Shown piece by piece: positions 12,101-27,100 of a stretch of 64,000 bases of DNA. The stretch lies in NCBI RefSeq assembly GCF_030936135.1, contig NC_082603.1, positions 33,770,329 to 33,834,328 on the forward strand, in the 5' to 3' direction. The position numbers were made by a program, and so were the translations under genes. The notes beneath the pieces are model-generated. The model did not search any database. It was given only the letters and a program-made list of their open reading frames with translations, and was not told the DNA's origin. Numbering within the stretch: the stretch's first letter is position 1; each line of letters begins with the position of its first letter. The stretch is from Gavia stellata (Eukaryota > Chordata > Aves > Gaviiformes > Gaviidae).

Positions 12101-15100
12101 TGAAGAACTTCCTAGGTGTGTTTGCAGTAGCAACTGGTGCTGTTCAAAGAGGGGAGGATCAGGATTTGATTTGTTGCAATCCACTATGGCTCTGCAACCA
12201 TATGTCCACATCACATGTTTACCAACAATAGAGTTCGCACTAGTTTTCAGTTCCAAGTTTACACCATGCATCTATAGCTGAGAAGTGATGTGAAGTAGAT
12301 TTCTATACAGCAATCATATATTGCTCTGTTATTGCTAACAGCCCTGTGAATCTGTGTAGAGGAAATTGCTGGAGGACCTTGTGGAAGACATGCATTCTTC
12401 CTGAGAGATGAACCTTGTGTCCACATTGCAAGTGGGGCACTCGAGATGGTATTCTGACATGCAACTTCAGACTTGGCTCTGAAAGGAGACACATTGCTGT
12501 GGCTTCACACTAATGATTCCAAGTAGAGATAGGTGCAAGGCAAATTCATGCCTGGAATAACCCTTCTAGTGAACTAAATTGCAGATGTAGACTGGCCCGC
12601 TGTAGGTGTAATAGGATAGCTCAAGTAAATAAGTGAAACTAGCGATTATGAATTTAGCTTTTGGTTGTTAGCATGCTACAGTATAAGTAAGAATGACTGA
12701 GAGCTGAGATTCCCCAGTTTTTGGAAGACTTTCTGAAACTGATGTAAGTATCATTCACTATAGGTTTCCAGAAGACACCACAAAATTGCATAAACAGATG
12801 CAATTCATCTGTTTAGTATTTAGTAGCGTTGTAGGGACGTAATTTTTTATGACGTTGACCTCTATTTTGATTATTCAAATCAAAATCCATTTAAATCTAT
12901 TGCGAGATAAGATTCCCTGAAAGGATATTAAAAGAATATTTCTCTGTGTTTTTATTAAATGTGTGCCGTAGGTGAACAGCATTCTTGATCAGGAACCCAA
13001 ACTGAGTTGTTTGGTTTTTTTTATTGCAGAGAGGTGAAAAAATGACTCAGGATGAAGTGAGTGCCATTATTAAACAAGCTGATTTTAACTGCAGTGGCAA
13101 ACTTGACTACAACAAGGTATGGCAAACAGAGTGGTATTATTTGTTCTTATGTTATTGGTTTGATGTTATTGACAGTATTAGCATTATCAAATACAACACA
13201 TGCCACCTCCACGTGTTGGTCTGTTGATGACCTTACCCCAGCCCCCCTCAACTGCCTACGTACTGGAACATGGACTGGTATGTATTTTTGTTTCACTCCC
13301 TTTATCTGGCTACGATCCTTGAAAAGGTCACTTGCTGCAAGTGAATTTAATGTATTAGGCAGAGCCTAATAGTAAGCATGAAGCCTAACAGCATGTGTGA
13401 AGGTAAGAGTTAAAGGAATGGCAGGATAAAGACGCCAATTGACAGCAAGCTTTGTTGCTATGTCTGTGACATTTCATAGTTTCTTGTGTGGGGGACATTA
13501 TTGTATACGTTGACCATCTAATTTTCAAGATGCAACATCTTAACCAGGTTTTTTTGACATCAAGTCTAAGCAATGACTAAGTTTTGAACTGAATAAACAG
13601 TCTACAAAGATTTGTACATAAATATAGTTTCCTAGGAGAAAAACAGCTCTCTATTAAGGATCCTATGTTTAAAAAAAAAAAATCAGTCTTCAAATATCTA
13701 GAAAGAAATATAAATAACCTCTTGGGTTGAAAGTCGCTCTTAATTTTTATTCAATATTTGGACCTCCTTGTTGAATCATGGCTCCATTTTACTGTGTCAC
13801 TTGAGTGGTCGCTCTGATTCATGAAAATGAAAATTAATATTGTGCTTTAAGAGAAAATGCATTACATCTATTGACCTGTCCATTCCTTACTAATGTTACA
13901 TTTTAATCCTTAAAACTGTAAGAAGGAATGCTTCACTTAACAGATTACTTTTCTTTATCTAAAGTTTTGTGACTTCTACATGACAGTCAGCGAGCAGTGC
14001 TGCAAGACTGCACGAGAGAAACTGGAAGTTGATAGTCGATTGAGGCAACAGCAGTTTGGAAGTCAAGCTGAAACTTCCTCTGAAGGGATCACACTGCCAG
14101 TATCAAAACCATCACCAAGAGTCTCGAGGAAAACTGACTGCAAGCTTGCATCAACAAAAGGTATTTATATTTCGTACTGGGAGTTTTCATTTTGTTGGAG
14201 ATCATGCTCTGGGTCAATGAAGAGTTGAGTATTTGTTTAATTTTTCTCAGATTAGTGAGGATGTTATCGACTAATATTAATTTCTACTGTGGCAATCGCA
14301 TAAATGTCTCAGTAGAATATCTGACCCCCATGTTCAAATGGACTTTGGCTGCATCTATGATCTGAAGCTCTCAGATTCTTAAGGGTGAATTTCATTGACT
14401 CTCATGTGACACAGTCCAGAGGGAAGAGAGAAAATGAATGCTCAGAAATTGCAACATAGGCAAGTTATTTCCTTCACAAATCAGAGATGAAACCTTAAAC
14501 ATTTATCAATAAGCAGCCTGTTTGTTTCAATTATTAAGGCCACTTTTCAAGCACAATCAATGTGAGAGTTTAATGTTCTTCTGAAGTTACAAAGGTACTT
14601 AAAAACCTTCCCAAACTGGAAAAAGACCACAGGCTAACAGACTGCAAAAGTACCACGTATGAAATATTTGCATTTGTATGTAGTGTGCGCTGTTTAAGTT
14701 GCTTCAATTCTAGGCAATACTGAAGAGGTGCAAAGATGACAGAACAGTGAGGAAGACTAAATTTATGTAGCTAAATCAACAATTGTATCGGCAGAGTTGC
14801 CCCCACATAAGGAACCAGAAAGTAAAGGCGTGGAAGTAATTACGTTGGGCAGCTGTGCATAAGTGATGTGCTATCTGGCAGGGAAACTACATTGTTCTGG
14901 AAAGAAATAACTTTAAATTAGAAGCAGGTCAAACCTATCCACTTAGGACAGCTTTACCTTGATTCCAAGGTAAATGGAATCATGCGGTAACAATTTCTTG
15001 TCCTTCAGGCAGATTTGGATTCCAAGGTTCTGCCATTCACCTGGGATGTACAGTCAGGGAAGTAAAGATGTTTGGCTAATGAATTATTAAATGTTATATA

Positions 15101-18100
15101 ATTATAAGGCAAGTCAGCTTATCTGACTGAAGCTCTTGTCATCCAGTTTTTCTCTGTGTGCCTATAAATGTAAGGCTTTATGATAAACAGCACTAGGATT
15201 AGCCTGAAATAATGTAATTGTAACTAAATATCTATGTTCATAGGTGAGAGCAGAACTCCTTCAAGACCCTCATCAGCTCAAAGTTGCAAAGCATCCATTT
15301 CTACCACTATCAGCATGGGTGCCAGTAGCAACAGAAACACAAAGCTAATTGAGCCAGACACAATGAAGGTATCACGTAAGCTAGACCTATTGAAATTACG
15401 CTGTTTTCCTCTAGGCACATATGTTATTGCATTTTAAATAAGAAACCATTTTTCTCTGATTTTTAGCTTATGTTTTATTAATAGTTTGTCAAGGGCAACT
15501 ATAAACTAGTGAGAGGTTTCTTGATACGTATTATTATTAACATTTTTATATACTGTTGGTTTTGCTGACATCTAGTTATTGAAAATAATTTTTCAGGTGT
15601 GAAGGTTTAATAGAACAAAGTGTGTTTTTTATAAATGAAACCACTGTTGGATAAAACATTTAATGACTTTTTGAGAAATTTAAAATTTAATAATTTATTA
15701 GGTTGGTGAGAACTTTAAATGCTTAAGTAGTCTGAAAGATTGTGCATCATAAACCTTTATATGAAAGATAATTGGAAATAAATAACAGATCTGTAAGCAT
15801 ATTCAGTTTGTTGGGCATTAATTTGTAAATATATGCTGTAGCCTGAAAATATTGATTTTTAGTTAGACTAATATGTTCTATCAGTACTTTCTTTTAAATA
15901 AATCACTCATTCAATATAAATTCCTGTGGGAGAAAGACAACAAAGTCACTTTGCTAAGTCAATATTTGTAGAGTGTTAATATTGATCTTTTTCCTTTGTT
16001 TTCCCTTTCTTGACTGAACCTTTACTAGTTTTCTTTCAACAGAAAATAATAGCTGTAGAAATATAAAACATTAACTGGAAACTGCTAGGTTACATTAAAA
16101 ATGTGCACCTTGAGACTCCTGTATAAAAGGGAAAAAATGGTTATGACCACATAGTATAACTGCTGCTAGAAAACTGAACTGATTGTTCTCATGAGTTACA
16201 TTTTTGTTTCAAATAACAACTCTGTATTTGTTATTGAACTCTGAAGTCCTTTATATCTTCGACATTGCTATACCGTGACATTTGTTCTATATTAAAATTT
16301 AAAAACATAATCTCAAAGGAATTTTTTGCAGTCTGTTTAGGTATCTGGACCTCCATGCAATTTAACCTGCAATTTCACCTTGTTCAAACATGATATGTAG
16401 TATATAAAACCATTGCAGAGTTTCCCAATATTGGATTCCTCTTTCTTTGTACAAGCCTGTAAGAACCGACTGAAAAAAAGCAGCTGCAGATATCGATTAC
16501 TATTGATTAGCATCATATAAAAACTGAAATCAATCAACAGATGTGAAAAGGTGTAAGCAGAACTACTTTTTTTTTTTTAACCCTAACTATTAAGGGCACA
16601 ATACAATTTTTGTCAAAATCAATGTATAAATACACAGTGATTCATCATGCTAGATCAGAATCTAACACCCAAAAATTCTTCTTAATCTTATATTCAGAAT
16701 TCTTGGGTTTTTTTTCCCTGCAGTTCACCTGTCTTTTTGGGACAGTAACAAAATATTGCTGTCGTGAAGTTGGACCAATGCTAACTTTACATTTCTGACA
16801 GAAGAAAACATTGGAAGTCAAAACATGGTGAATGTCTAAATTAAAAAATGCTTAGAAGACATGGAATGCATTCATAGTACATTCTTCCATGTGTTTTCTT
16901 TTTGTCAGTGGAGTTTTGTGACATGTTCAAAGCCATGTAAATAACTTTGGGGAGAAGAAAATAGACAGTTACACAAGTGCTACAGATGCGCATAAACAAC
17001 GTGCTGACTTGATGGACTTCAACTGTAGCTGAATCACAATTAATTAAAAGATGGCTAATGGAGATCTTAAATTTCTGCAAAATATTCTTTGTGTCAGTTT
17101 TAGTCAAGATTGAAAGACATTAACAAAAACAAAAAAAAGAAAGCGGTGTATCATGTTCTAGAATCTTCTGTCTGCATTGGGTAGCTAAATTATCCTTGCT
17201 AAGGATTCTCACCTTTGCATTCTGCTCTACTGAAGTCAGTGAAAGACCTCTACACACCGTGGGTAGCAAAAGAAATACCTGAGAAAAGTCTTCTTCCTGA
17301 AAGAAACAGCTGTATGCTCCCACTCGTATCAGTGAGGTAGCCTCATGCAATTGAACTAGCAAGACTTTTTCTGTGCGTATGGAACAGGTTTTGTACAAGA
17401 CAAAGCGTTGAACTGAAGTTCTTTGCTTTAATCGTAGGAACAAATCCTCTCACAAATATTGCTTTTTATTTCGAATTATGCATGAGTGTGTAATAGCAGT
17501 AGAATGCATTATTTGGGCAGTGACCAGTACTGGCAGCGACAAGTAGTCCCTAACTTTTCTTTATGATTAACAATTTTAATACAAACCTTTCCCACTATGT
17601 TAGCTATTACTTGACAACTTTTGTTACGCATTGAAGTGACATACTAAAATCAAAACAGAAAAATCATCTTCTAGCTTCCCAAGTTTACATACTTGTTTGT
17701 AATTTGACATGGATAATTTAAAGAATATAGCACCACCTTATGCTCTTAGCAAGAATAACAGTTCAGTATTTGATTCCTAAAGCATTGTCAAACTTTTGCT
17801 TACTGTTGCTCACATCTTAACCTGCACGTTGTTCCTTGACATGTTTTTCCCTGCTTACTTGGATTGTTTGATGTCCCTGTTGTAACAACATCTGTCTGAA
17901 TGCAACACTGCAAAAAAGGTAGTCTTTCGTTGGAAGGCTGGATCGATGGGCTGAAGCCAATTGTATGAGGTTCAACAAGGCCAAGTGCCGGGTCCTGCAC
18001 TTGGGTCACAACAACCCCACGCAATGCTACAGGCTTGGGGATGAGTGGCTGGAAAGCTGCCCGGCAGAAAAGGACCTGGGGGTGTTGGTCGACAGCTGGC

Positions 18101-21100
18101 TGAAGATGAGCTGGCAGTGTGCCCAGGTGGCCAAGAAGGCCAACGGCATCCTGGCCTGTATCAGAAATGGTGTGGCCAGCACGAGTAGGGAGGTGATCGT
18201 GCCCCTGTACTCGGCGCTGGTGAGGCCGCACCTCGAATACTGTGTTCAGTGTTGGGCCCCTCACTACAAGAAGGACCTTGAGGTGCTGGAGCGTGTCCAG
18301 AGAAGGGCGACGGAGCTGGTGAGGGGTCTGGAGCACAAGTCTGATGAGGAGCGGCTGAGGGAGCTGGGGTTGTTCAGTCTGGAACAGTCTCCTCTGGAAG
18401 AGGAGGCTGAGGGGAGACCTTATCGCTCTCTACAACTGCCTGAAAGGGGGTTGTGGTGAGGTGGGTGTTGGTCTCTTCTCCCAAGTGACAAGTGACAGGA
18501 CAAGAGGAGATGGCCTCGAGTTGCGCCGGGGAGGTTCAGGCTGGATATTAGGAGAAATGTCTTTCCTGAGAGAGTGGTGAAGCACTGGAAGAGGCTGCCC
18601 AGGGAGGTGGTGGGAATCACCATCGCTGGAGGTATTTACAAGACGTGTGGATGAGGCACTTAGGAACATGGTTTAGTGGTGGACTTAGCAGTGTTAGGTT
18701 TACGGTTGGACTTGATGATCTTATGGGTCTTTTCCAACCTAAACGATTCGATGATTCTATGAAATAACAGCTAGAAAAATGGAAAGTAAACAAACAGGAC
18801 AAAGCTACTCTCCATGGACTAACCGTGAGATGATGGTTTGAGGACCACTGCCATAGTGAGAAAGGGGGAATAGGGCATGGTTAGAGTAATTTTTGTACAT
18901 GAAAATTGTCACGGTATCTTTTTGAATAGTTATAGCACATTTGGACTGCTGTTTAAACTTTTATTATGCACTTTTACATCTCAAAGAACAGCCATGTTGC
19001 TTCACTAGCAGACCTTTTGACTTCGATCTTTTTGAAATGTCATTAATTTTTCAAACAGTTTTGTAAGGTATTAAGCTTTGAGACTAGGTGAGGTAACAAC
19101 CAGCTATCTCAGCTGTGTCAAGTTTTACGGAAAAATCTCAACTTAGTGCATATGGACTTTAGACGAAGTTAGGAGTCATGCAAGTACTGGAATAAACAGT
19201 TTACTGACTAGAATGATTTAACAGATTAAACTACATATTTGAATTCTAGCACTGATTTATGTTGACTCTAATATTAGTGTCAACTCCCATTAGCCACTTG
19301 TGTGACTGAGAGAACCCTATCTGTTGCTCGACATTTAACCGTCACCATTAAGTCCCAGTAATTTTTGTCTCTGTTCACTTTGCTAATTATTCTTTGAGAT
19401 TAGATCCCTTTTGCTTATCCCGTCACTAGAAATCTAGTCTCATGGATAAAGATCAGTATAAAATTCTTAGGTGGGCTTCTTAATGAGGTCTATACCACTA
19501 CACAAAAGGTGGCCAGGGACTGATCTCTGACTCTGGACCAGATATCATAGGCAGCTTCACATCCACCCTCTCAGGCAGATTGTGTCCCCTTGAAATGGCA
19601 CTTGGCTTGCTTTTTTTCCTAGAACTTATGTGGTAGTGTTGTGGGTTTAAGAAATTGTATTTTCCAGTGCCATTCATAATCTTATGTCTCTTCATCCCAA
19701 CCACGAATACATGTTACGAGCTGTGGGGTAGGTCATGGCATGGAATGCGCAAGGTTGTAAAACCTGATGGGATGATGTTGACTGTGTCAGTCACAGAAAG
19801 CCAAATCGAGTGCAGTTACATGCATATTTCTTTTTGAAAGTGGTGCCTGAAGTGAAAAATCCTTTGAACTGTGTACACATTTTCTTGAAGAGTTCTAGTT
19901 GTAGACATCTGAAACAGAGCCATGGAATGAGCTAACAGCTAAACTGTATGGGTGATAGGGTGTTGAACGCTTCACCTTGCTTCTTACTGTCTTTTATTTC
20001 GCAGTGTGGATGTAGCTGGTGAGATGAGACCATTGCTCCTCTAACAGCATGCTGTTCCCTCTGCATCTCTGAGGGCAGAGAAGATACTTTTCCTCAAAGG
20101 TCCCAGATCCAACGTTATTTTAACTGGAAAAGATTATGGGATACTATGGGAGGGCAGGAACTTGGATATTAGTTTCCATCAGGGATTGGATGTCCCACTT
20201 TCTTTTAGATAGCTTAATTGGTCTTTGTCTTTTTGATAGGCTGTGCTCTGAGGAAGTGTGTTTACTTTTAAAGTCTCTCATAAGTTTCTTAGCAAAGTCT
20301 TAATTTTCTTTAAAAATCCCAAGCCTCCCAAGAACAGCACAAAGTGAGTTGCAAAGTTTAAGTACAAATACTATATAAGTACTCCATATTGTCAGCTGTA
20401 TGCAAACATAATTAGCGGAATTTGACATCTAAAATGGATACGGTGCATTATGCTACCGGAACTATTGGGGTACTGAGGCTGAAATAATTGTTGCTTTTAG
20501 ATCAACATCTTGGATAGGACAGGGTAGTCTTGCCATAATAATAAGTAATTTAAGATAGTTTCCAGGTATGTAAAATTTGGAATTCTCAGTATTTATCTAC
20601 ATTGATGTTTTGAGGATGATATATTTTTATTCCTTTAGTGTGAAGATTCTTTTCATAGCTAAGTTTGTGCTATTTGGGTGAAACTGATAAAATAAGAGTG
20701 ATTCAGAGGCAGAAAATGGAGTGAGAGATAGTATTAGATTCTGCAGTCTTTCTATGCCAACGCAGGTGGTGAGTTTGCTCAAAGTACACCTTCCTCTTTG
20801 TTTTGACTAATCTATAAAAAGTTCTTAAAGCACCAAGGAGTATAGTGAAGATGAACCTGGTAATGTTTGAATGAGAAATGTTTAGTATAGAGGAGTTGAT
20901 CCTGCTCCCACAGAAATCAGTGGCAAAACTGTGGCAGAGGACTGAAGGCTCTTAAATCTGTGAGTTCCTGAGTAATCTATATTCTTAAGAAACGTAGAGT
21001 TCTGAATAGAGAAATCTAAATTTAGGAGCAGAGCTGCATGTAGTACCAAGTGTGTTACTTGGCGTCCTGCGTGTACGTACACTAGTAAAGTCCAGTTCTT

Positions 21101-24100
21101 GCCTGACACCTTTAGGTCATCGACTGTAAAGTACCATCAACTGAGTGTGAATGTATTGTAATGAGAACTGGTTCTCTAAGAGGAGAAATGAAATGTAGCA
21201 CTCAAATTGAGAATGTCTTCAGTTCCTCAAGGCATACACTATGTCTATAAGGACTTTATTTTTCTTTGGCTAAAGAAGTATCTTTCAAACGATATTTGAA
21301 ATTGAAAATTGCGACCTGCTGTTAAAAAAAAATAAAATTGGGGCATGTAGCTGTTCTAGCATCTTGGCAAAATCACGGCTTTTCTAGGAACCATATTATT
21401 CACAAATACAGCAGTTTTCAGTTTATGTCTTTCCCATAGCTTTGACAGAAGTCAAGAACAACCACTTAATTTGACCAGTACTTGTGTTTGTGATGTGTCT
21501 GAGCAAATAACTCCTTATTGTTCAGCTAATCAATTATGTTCTTTGCTTGATTGGCCTGATGGAACAAATGTAGGAAAATTCCAGCCTTTCAGTGGTAAAT
21601 CACACAGTTCAGAGAATTTCATGAGTTCAGTTTGATTCTTCATGGCAATTCAAATTTCATCTCAACTATTTGAGCCTTGGGGTAATCTGTATGTTTTTCA
21701 AGCATTTTCACAAGTGAAGCAATGTTACTAACTGCTCTGCAAAAACTGACTGTAAAAAGGCCTATTTAAGAAAATTAATTTTAAAAAAACGGAGTAGAGG
21801 ATCAGTGCTGTATCTTGTCGTGTATTTTATTCAGGATTTTTTAAATCATCAAATTAATATGTTTCAGAGAAGGCACTTTTATCTTGATCAAAGATCAAGG
21901 CAACATCTAATATTCGTTTGATTTTCAGGAATGGCAATGTGCACAATCCAAAGGATGCTTCTACTTAGAAGAAGATGGTGAAATTATTAGTCACAAGTAC
22001 AAGTTGCACTTACCTCAAAGGTCTACAGTATGCATTACCATCAAGCCTTTAAACATTCGTCAGGTAGAAGGTAAGTGTATTTGTATTTCTTCAGAGAATT
22101 TTCCTCTATAAAAAATGTTTTCTCTTCTACCTATACATCTCTCCCTTTCTCACTTGCAGTACTTTGCAATATTGCGATATAGCAATACTTTTCTCTGTTG
22201 ATTAGAGTCCTATTAAAAATATAACTTAACTTGTCACACCATATTTTCTGCTTAGTCATTTTGTGCTCACTGCCTGGGCAGTGAAAATCTGCTAAGTCAT
22301 CTAAGACATCTTTCTCCCTTTAGTCAGCCAACCTCTTAGATTATTTTTGGCCATGGATTTGTGAAGTTTCTTATTACAAAATTCAAACGTTAGCACTGTT
22401 TGCAGTATCTCTCTTTAAGGTGTTAATGTACTTTGTGGGAAACAACAATACAAAACTTAGTGAATACTGTATTCTCCACCTCAGATACTTCTGAAAATAC
22501 TTAAAATAGATTATGGCTTTTTATGGCAGTATGGTATCTTGATGTTTTGATTATGAATCTTGTCTGAGGGATTTATAGCTTACTTTGCCCATTTTAATTT
22601 TCATCTTAAAGGAGTGAAGCCCAGCATTAGAACCACCTGAGATTAGACAGCCTTTGTGCTCTTCTTTCCAAATGCTATTGGCTTTGTTCTCTCCAGTGAT
22701 TTACCAAGGAGCTTTATCTAGTTGCTATGTTGAAATTATTTTTTCCTCAAGTAGAGTATTTCCTCTTCAATCCTGTGAAACAGGAGCCATTAGATCCCAA
22801 AGATGTTTTAGAGTCATCTGGACTGGCTGTTGTGCTACGGGTTGGTAATTGATTCTGATTGAGGTTGGTAACAAAAACTTCACTGCAAATAATTGACAGA
22901 AAGTAGTCATTTTCCAATTACTACCTTGCTGAAATGGGAAGCTGATCAACAGACTGCTAATGGTGAGGAAACACGGTCTGATACTAACAGCTTTGAGTAA
23001 CAATGCCTCAGTGTTCTGCTCATAACTTTTCTTTTTCCACGTGGCACCCTCTTAAACTGTGTTCTAGAATAGTTCTGCTGCAGGATTGTCCAGACATTCT
23101 GTGAAACCAAACGGGTACTTGTCTTTTGTGTTAAAAAAAAAAAAAAAAAAATTAAAAAAAAAAATCTACTTTTGCACAACATTATTGTCCTGTATATAGA
23201 AATATCTTTGTGTTTTGGTGTGAAGAGAAAGACATAATACTGGTATGTAAGGAAAGGATTCATGTTAGCAGAGCAATTGCCTTTTTATGAGAAATCAAAA
23301 ATATCTGCAAATTTTTAACAACATTGTGTGGTGTGTAACCACTCTGTAGTATTCTTGCCTCCTAACTGTAGAAGAACTAAGCCCTGCATTCATTGTTTTG
23401 CTGTGGTCTGATTAACTTGAAGACCACTTAATAGCTTACTGATTGATTGCCCTCAGGAACTGAGCAGCTACAAGAAATCAAAGAGATTCAGACGTCATGT
23501 ATTCAACGGATGTAAGACCAGGCCTCCGTTCCAATCCAACCCAAGACAAACAAATTGTACATGATCAGACAAACAAGTCATACATGATGCCATGTAGGGG
23601 GAGCTTGTTATTTAAATCTTAAAAATGATTGAAACTTACACTTCTGAGATTTACATCTTCTGGTATCCCTAGCTTTTGCACATAATCTGGGTTTCCAGTC
23701 AAGATGAGTTTAACTATATTTTACAGAATATCAGAAGAGAATATGATATAATTTTGCTAACGTCTTTAATTGCAAGTATCTAGGAGCCTTAGTATAAAGA
23801 AAAGTAATAAATAATATTGTACTAATGGTAGAAAACAATGAAAATAGCTTCTTTAACTACCAAAGGTTTTAATAGTAGAACTACTAATAGTAATCATTAT
23901 GTGTAAGACAATCACAAGACTTGTAACAATTTATCTGATAGGTCTAAATAGGAATAAAATCCCAATAGCATATAATGATTTTTTTTTCTAATCTTACATT
24001 AATAGGGATTAATATGATAAATATCATAAATATCATGGAAATATCTACTTTGGGATTCAAAGAAAACCAATTTTGTGCCATTATTAAGCATTTGTGTTGG

Positions 24101-27100
24101 GAATGCTTTTTCTTTTAGGAAAATCTTGTCATTGGTTGTCAGTGGATACAGCTTTGTATATTCTGAAGGAAAAGGAAACCCAAGAAAATCTACAGCTTGT
24201 GAGCTTTACTGAACAACAAAACAAAGAGGTTCAATATTTTTGTTGTATTCCTATTTTAATTGTTATGTCTTTAGTGTATGTGTTAACGCTGCATGGGTGA
24301 GTTCCCATGTGTTTGGAAGGAATTAAAATTGTACCTAATCAGACTAGCGGAGAGAAGAAACACTTGTTCTGTGCATGTTCCCTTTCAAAATTGACAGAAC
24401 TTATGCAAGGTAAGATGTAATCTTGTGTTAGTTATACCCTTTGGATGGGCTGAATTGCAAGCCACTTGTATAGAAGTTTAATGAAATTCCTGTGAGGACC
24501 ATATTATCATGTGGTGTGTTGGCAAGCATTGCTGAGTTGCTGGTTATCTGTACAGATACTCTGTGGAAACTCACTTGTATTCCTGCACCTTCAAAAACAA
24601 AAGTTCAAACGTAAAATGTGCTAAAATTCCCTTTAATTTTCTTTCTCCTTGCCATATATTTGATTTTGAACTTCATAGTGCACAGAATATTCTTATCCTA
24701 TGGCAGAAATAAGGGAGGAGAAATGGCAGCATTAAGTGACTTCCCCCTTCCAAGCCACAGGGGGCTCAGCTTGCTTCTTAAACCCTAAGTCACTTATGAC
24801 TTTTTACATAGGAAGTTTTTGTTGCTAGTTTGAACAAAGCTGATAAATCAGGGAGAAAATTAAAAACTCAGCGGGCTTTGTCAGCCTGCTTCTGGCTGCT
24901 TTTGTTTTAAAGTTTAACAAAGAGTGTTACAAATCTGAAAATGATAGGACTGTTATTGGACACTTCTAGTAATGACTGTTCTCCACTCACCTCTGGTCCT
25001 GTTTTCCTAACTTTTTTTATAACTAAGAGATTCACTAGTTTTTGTGTCTTTAAAATGACGTCACACAGCATCTCACTGTAGACATGTTTTCTTTAAGGAA
25101 AGAACCTAGCATTACCAGTGTTTTCAAGGAGTTAATCACTTTTGTATGAATATTACTAGTAATAAAGAAAGGTATCATTTGAGAAGTAACTTACAAACTT
25201 GTCTGTCTTCCTTTAAGAGTAGATGTTTGGATGGAAAGGCGAGCTTGGATCAGGTGTTTACTGGCTGCTCCCATTCACAACAGGCTGTAGGTTGAAGAAG
25301 GTAAAACCACAAATTACTGGAGAAGCAAAGCTGGTGTACAGAGGTGAAGACGGAGAACTGGCTCTGACCAAAGAGTTCCGGTGAGTCATATTCCCAAAGA
25401 GGCATGGTAACTATTGTAAAAGTATGTGCTCCAGATAACATCTAGCTTTTTAAAAGCTGTCTGTTACTAAAATACTCTTTGTACAGAATATTCTCAAATA
25501 GACTGAATAGTTATCGACAATATTATGAGACAGTAAGCAGGAGTATTTGGAAATAGTTCTGCCTTTTTCATCTTTTAGAGCTGCTTTATTGGATATATTT
25601 GAAACAATTGATTTGGATGGAAATGGCCTTCTGAGTTTGGAGGAATACAATTTCTTTGAACTGAGAACTAGTGGTGAAAAATGTGATGAGGAAGCATGGG
25701 CTGTATGTAAGGGTAAGTTCCTTGCTGTGCTTGATACAACTAACTAGGGCTATCAATCTACTTGCAAGCTGTTATTTATAGCATCCTACTATGTATATAG
25801 TATAGAAGAGCTGAGCATTTTGTAGCCTATAGCAAGAACACATGTAGATATTGTTCTCTTCTCTCTTTGTTTTTCTTTTTTTCCTTTTCCAGCCTCCTGT
25901 CCTTTGTTTTGCTTCATTCTGGTTTGTGTGCCACTGACCTTCTACTGAAAAAATTCCTCCCATTGCTAATTGCAAAGTTTTGGAGGTAAAAGATTTTATA
26001 GCTGCCAAAACCTACAGGTTTTCTAATCATGGATCATATGGCGTATTAAGCTGTTAACAGGTATTCGTTTAATCAATCTCCTTTCTGCAGATTAAGCTGA
26101 TACTGCTCTCCTATCTCACAAAGTATTGAGAGGGACATTTAATTAGTGTGTGTATGATGCTTTAAAAATGGCATCTAGAGCTTATGATGATTGTTTAGAA
26201 AATTAGACGTTAGAAAATGCCTATTGCAACTGTATATTTTCTTCAGATGTAAGCAGTTTTTCATTAAAAATCTGTCTTTTGAAGGTTCATATATGGTGTG
26301 TCGATTTGTCCATATTGTGCTGTATGATAGGCGTGAGATTCTGAGACTTCCGTGAGTGAGATAAGGAAGCTGACAGACAGTTAAGACTCTTCCAGCTGTA
26401 CTTTATTTTCTGTCTGCTGATATATCTCGTCAATGTTACTGGACATCTTGCCAGCTTGCAGGAGCAGTGTTAGGCCACAAACGTCAATTTTGAAGAAAAA
26501 ACGAATTCTGTGGCATTGCTTTAAGCTGCAAAGGCCTTGAGAATGGATATATTTTCCTTGTAACAGGGCTAGGAGAATGCAAAGACCAGTGACTGTAGGC
26601 TGCTCTAATAATACAGTGCATGAAGGCAGCAGTTTAAAAGCGTTGGCAGTTTATCTGAAGTGAGTGGACAAACTGGAAATTTAGAAGCGATGGTATGAAA
26701 ATTAGAAGTTTCTATAAGAAATGTAGGTTTTTGGCAACTTATGTCTGAAATGCCAGTATGGCATATCATTATATGTCGGCCCATGTCATGTTTGATGTAA
26801 TTCTTTGGTAGGCTATGACACATTGCTTAATTTGGGCCAAATACTTTAAATCTGGCAAGTCTGTTAACTTTTTCTCCACAAAACACTCTAAGATACTGGG
26901 CTTTTTCCTAAATGATGGAAAGCTGATACAAAAATACTTTCTATAAACGAGTTTCTTGTCTGTTTCATCCCTGTACGTGCTTTTCCACACTTTATGACTT
27001 TGTCAGTGTTACAGCTCTGTGCACTGGTCTCAATGTGAGTAGGAGGGGGGTGTGTGTGTGTGTGAAGTGTGTAAGAGAGGACAGAAGAGAATATGGTGAA

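Noticed and set aside
17800-18459. 178-codon minus and 164-codon plus frames
   Set aside because: The plus frame is CR1 ORF2 and the minus frame is its shadow. Both are accounted for by the repeat.
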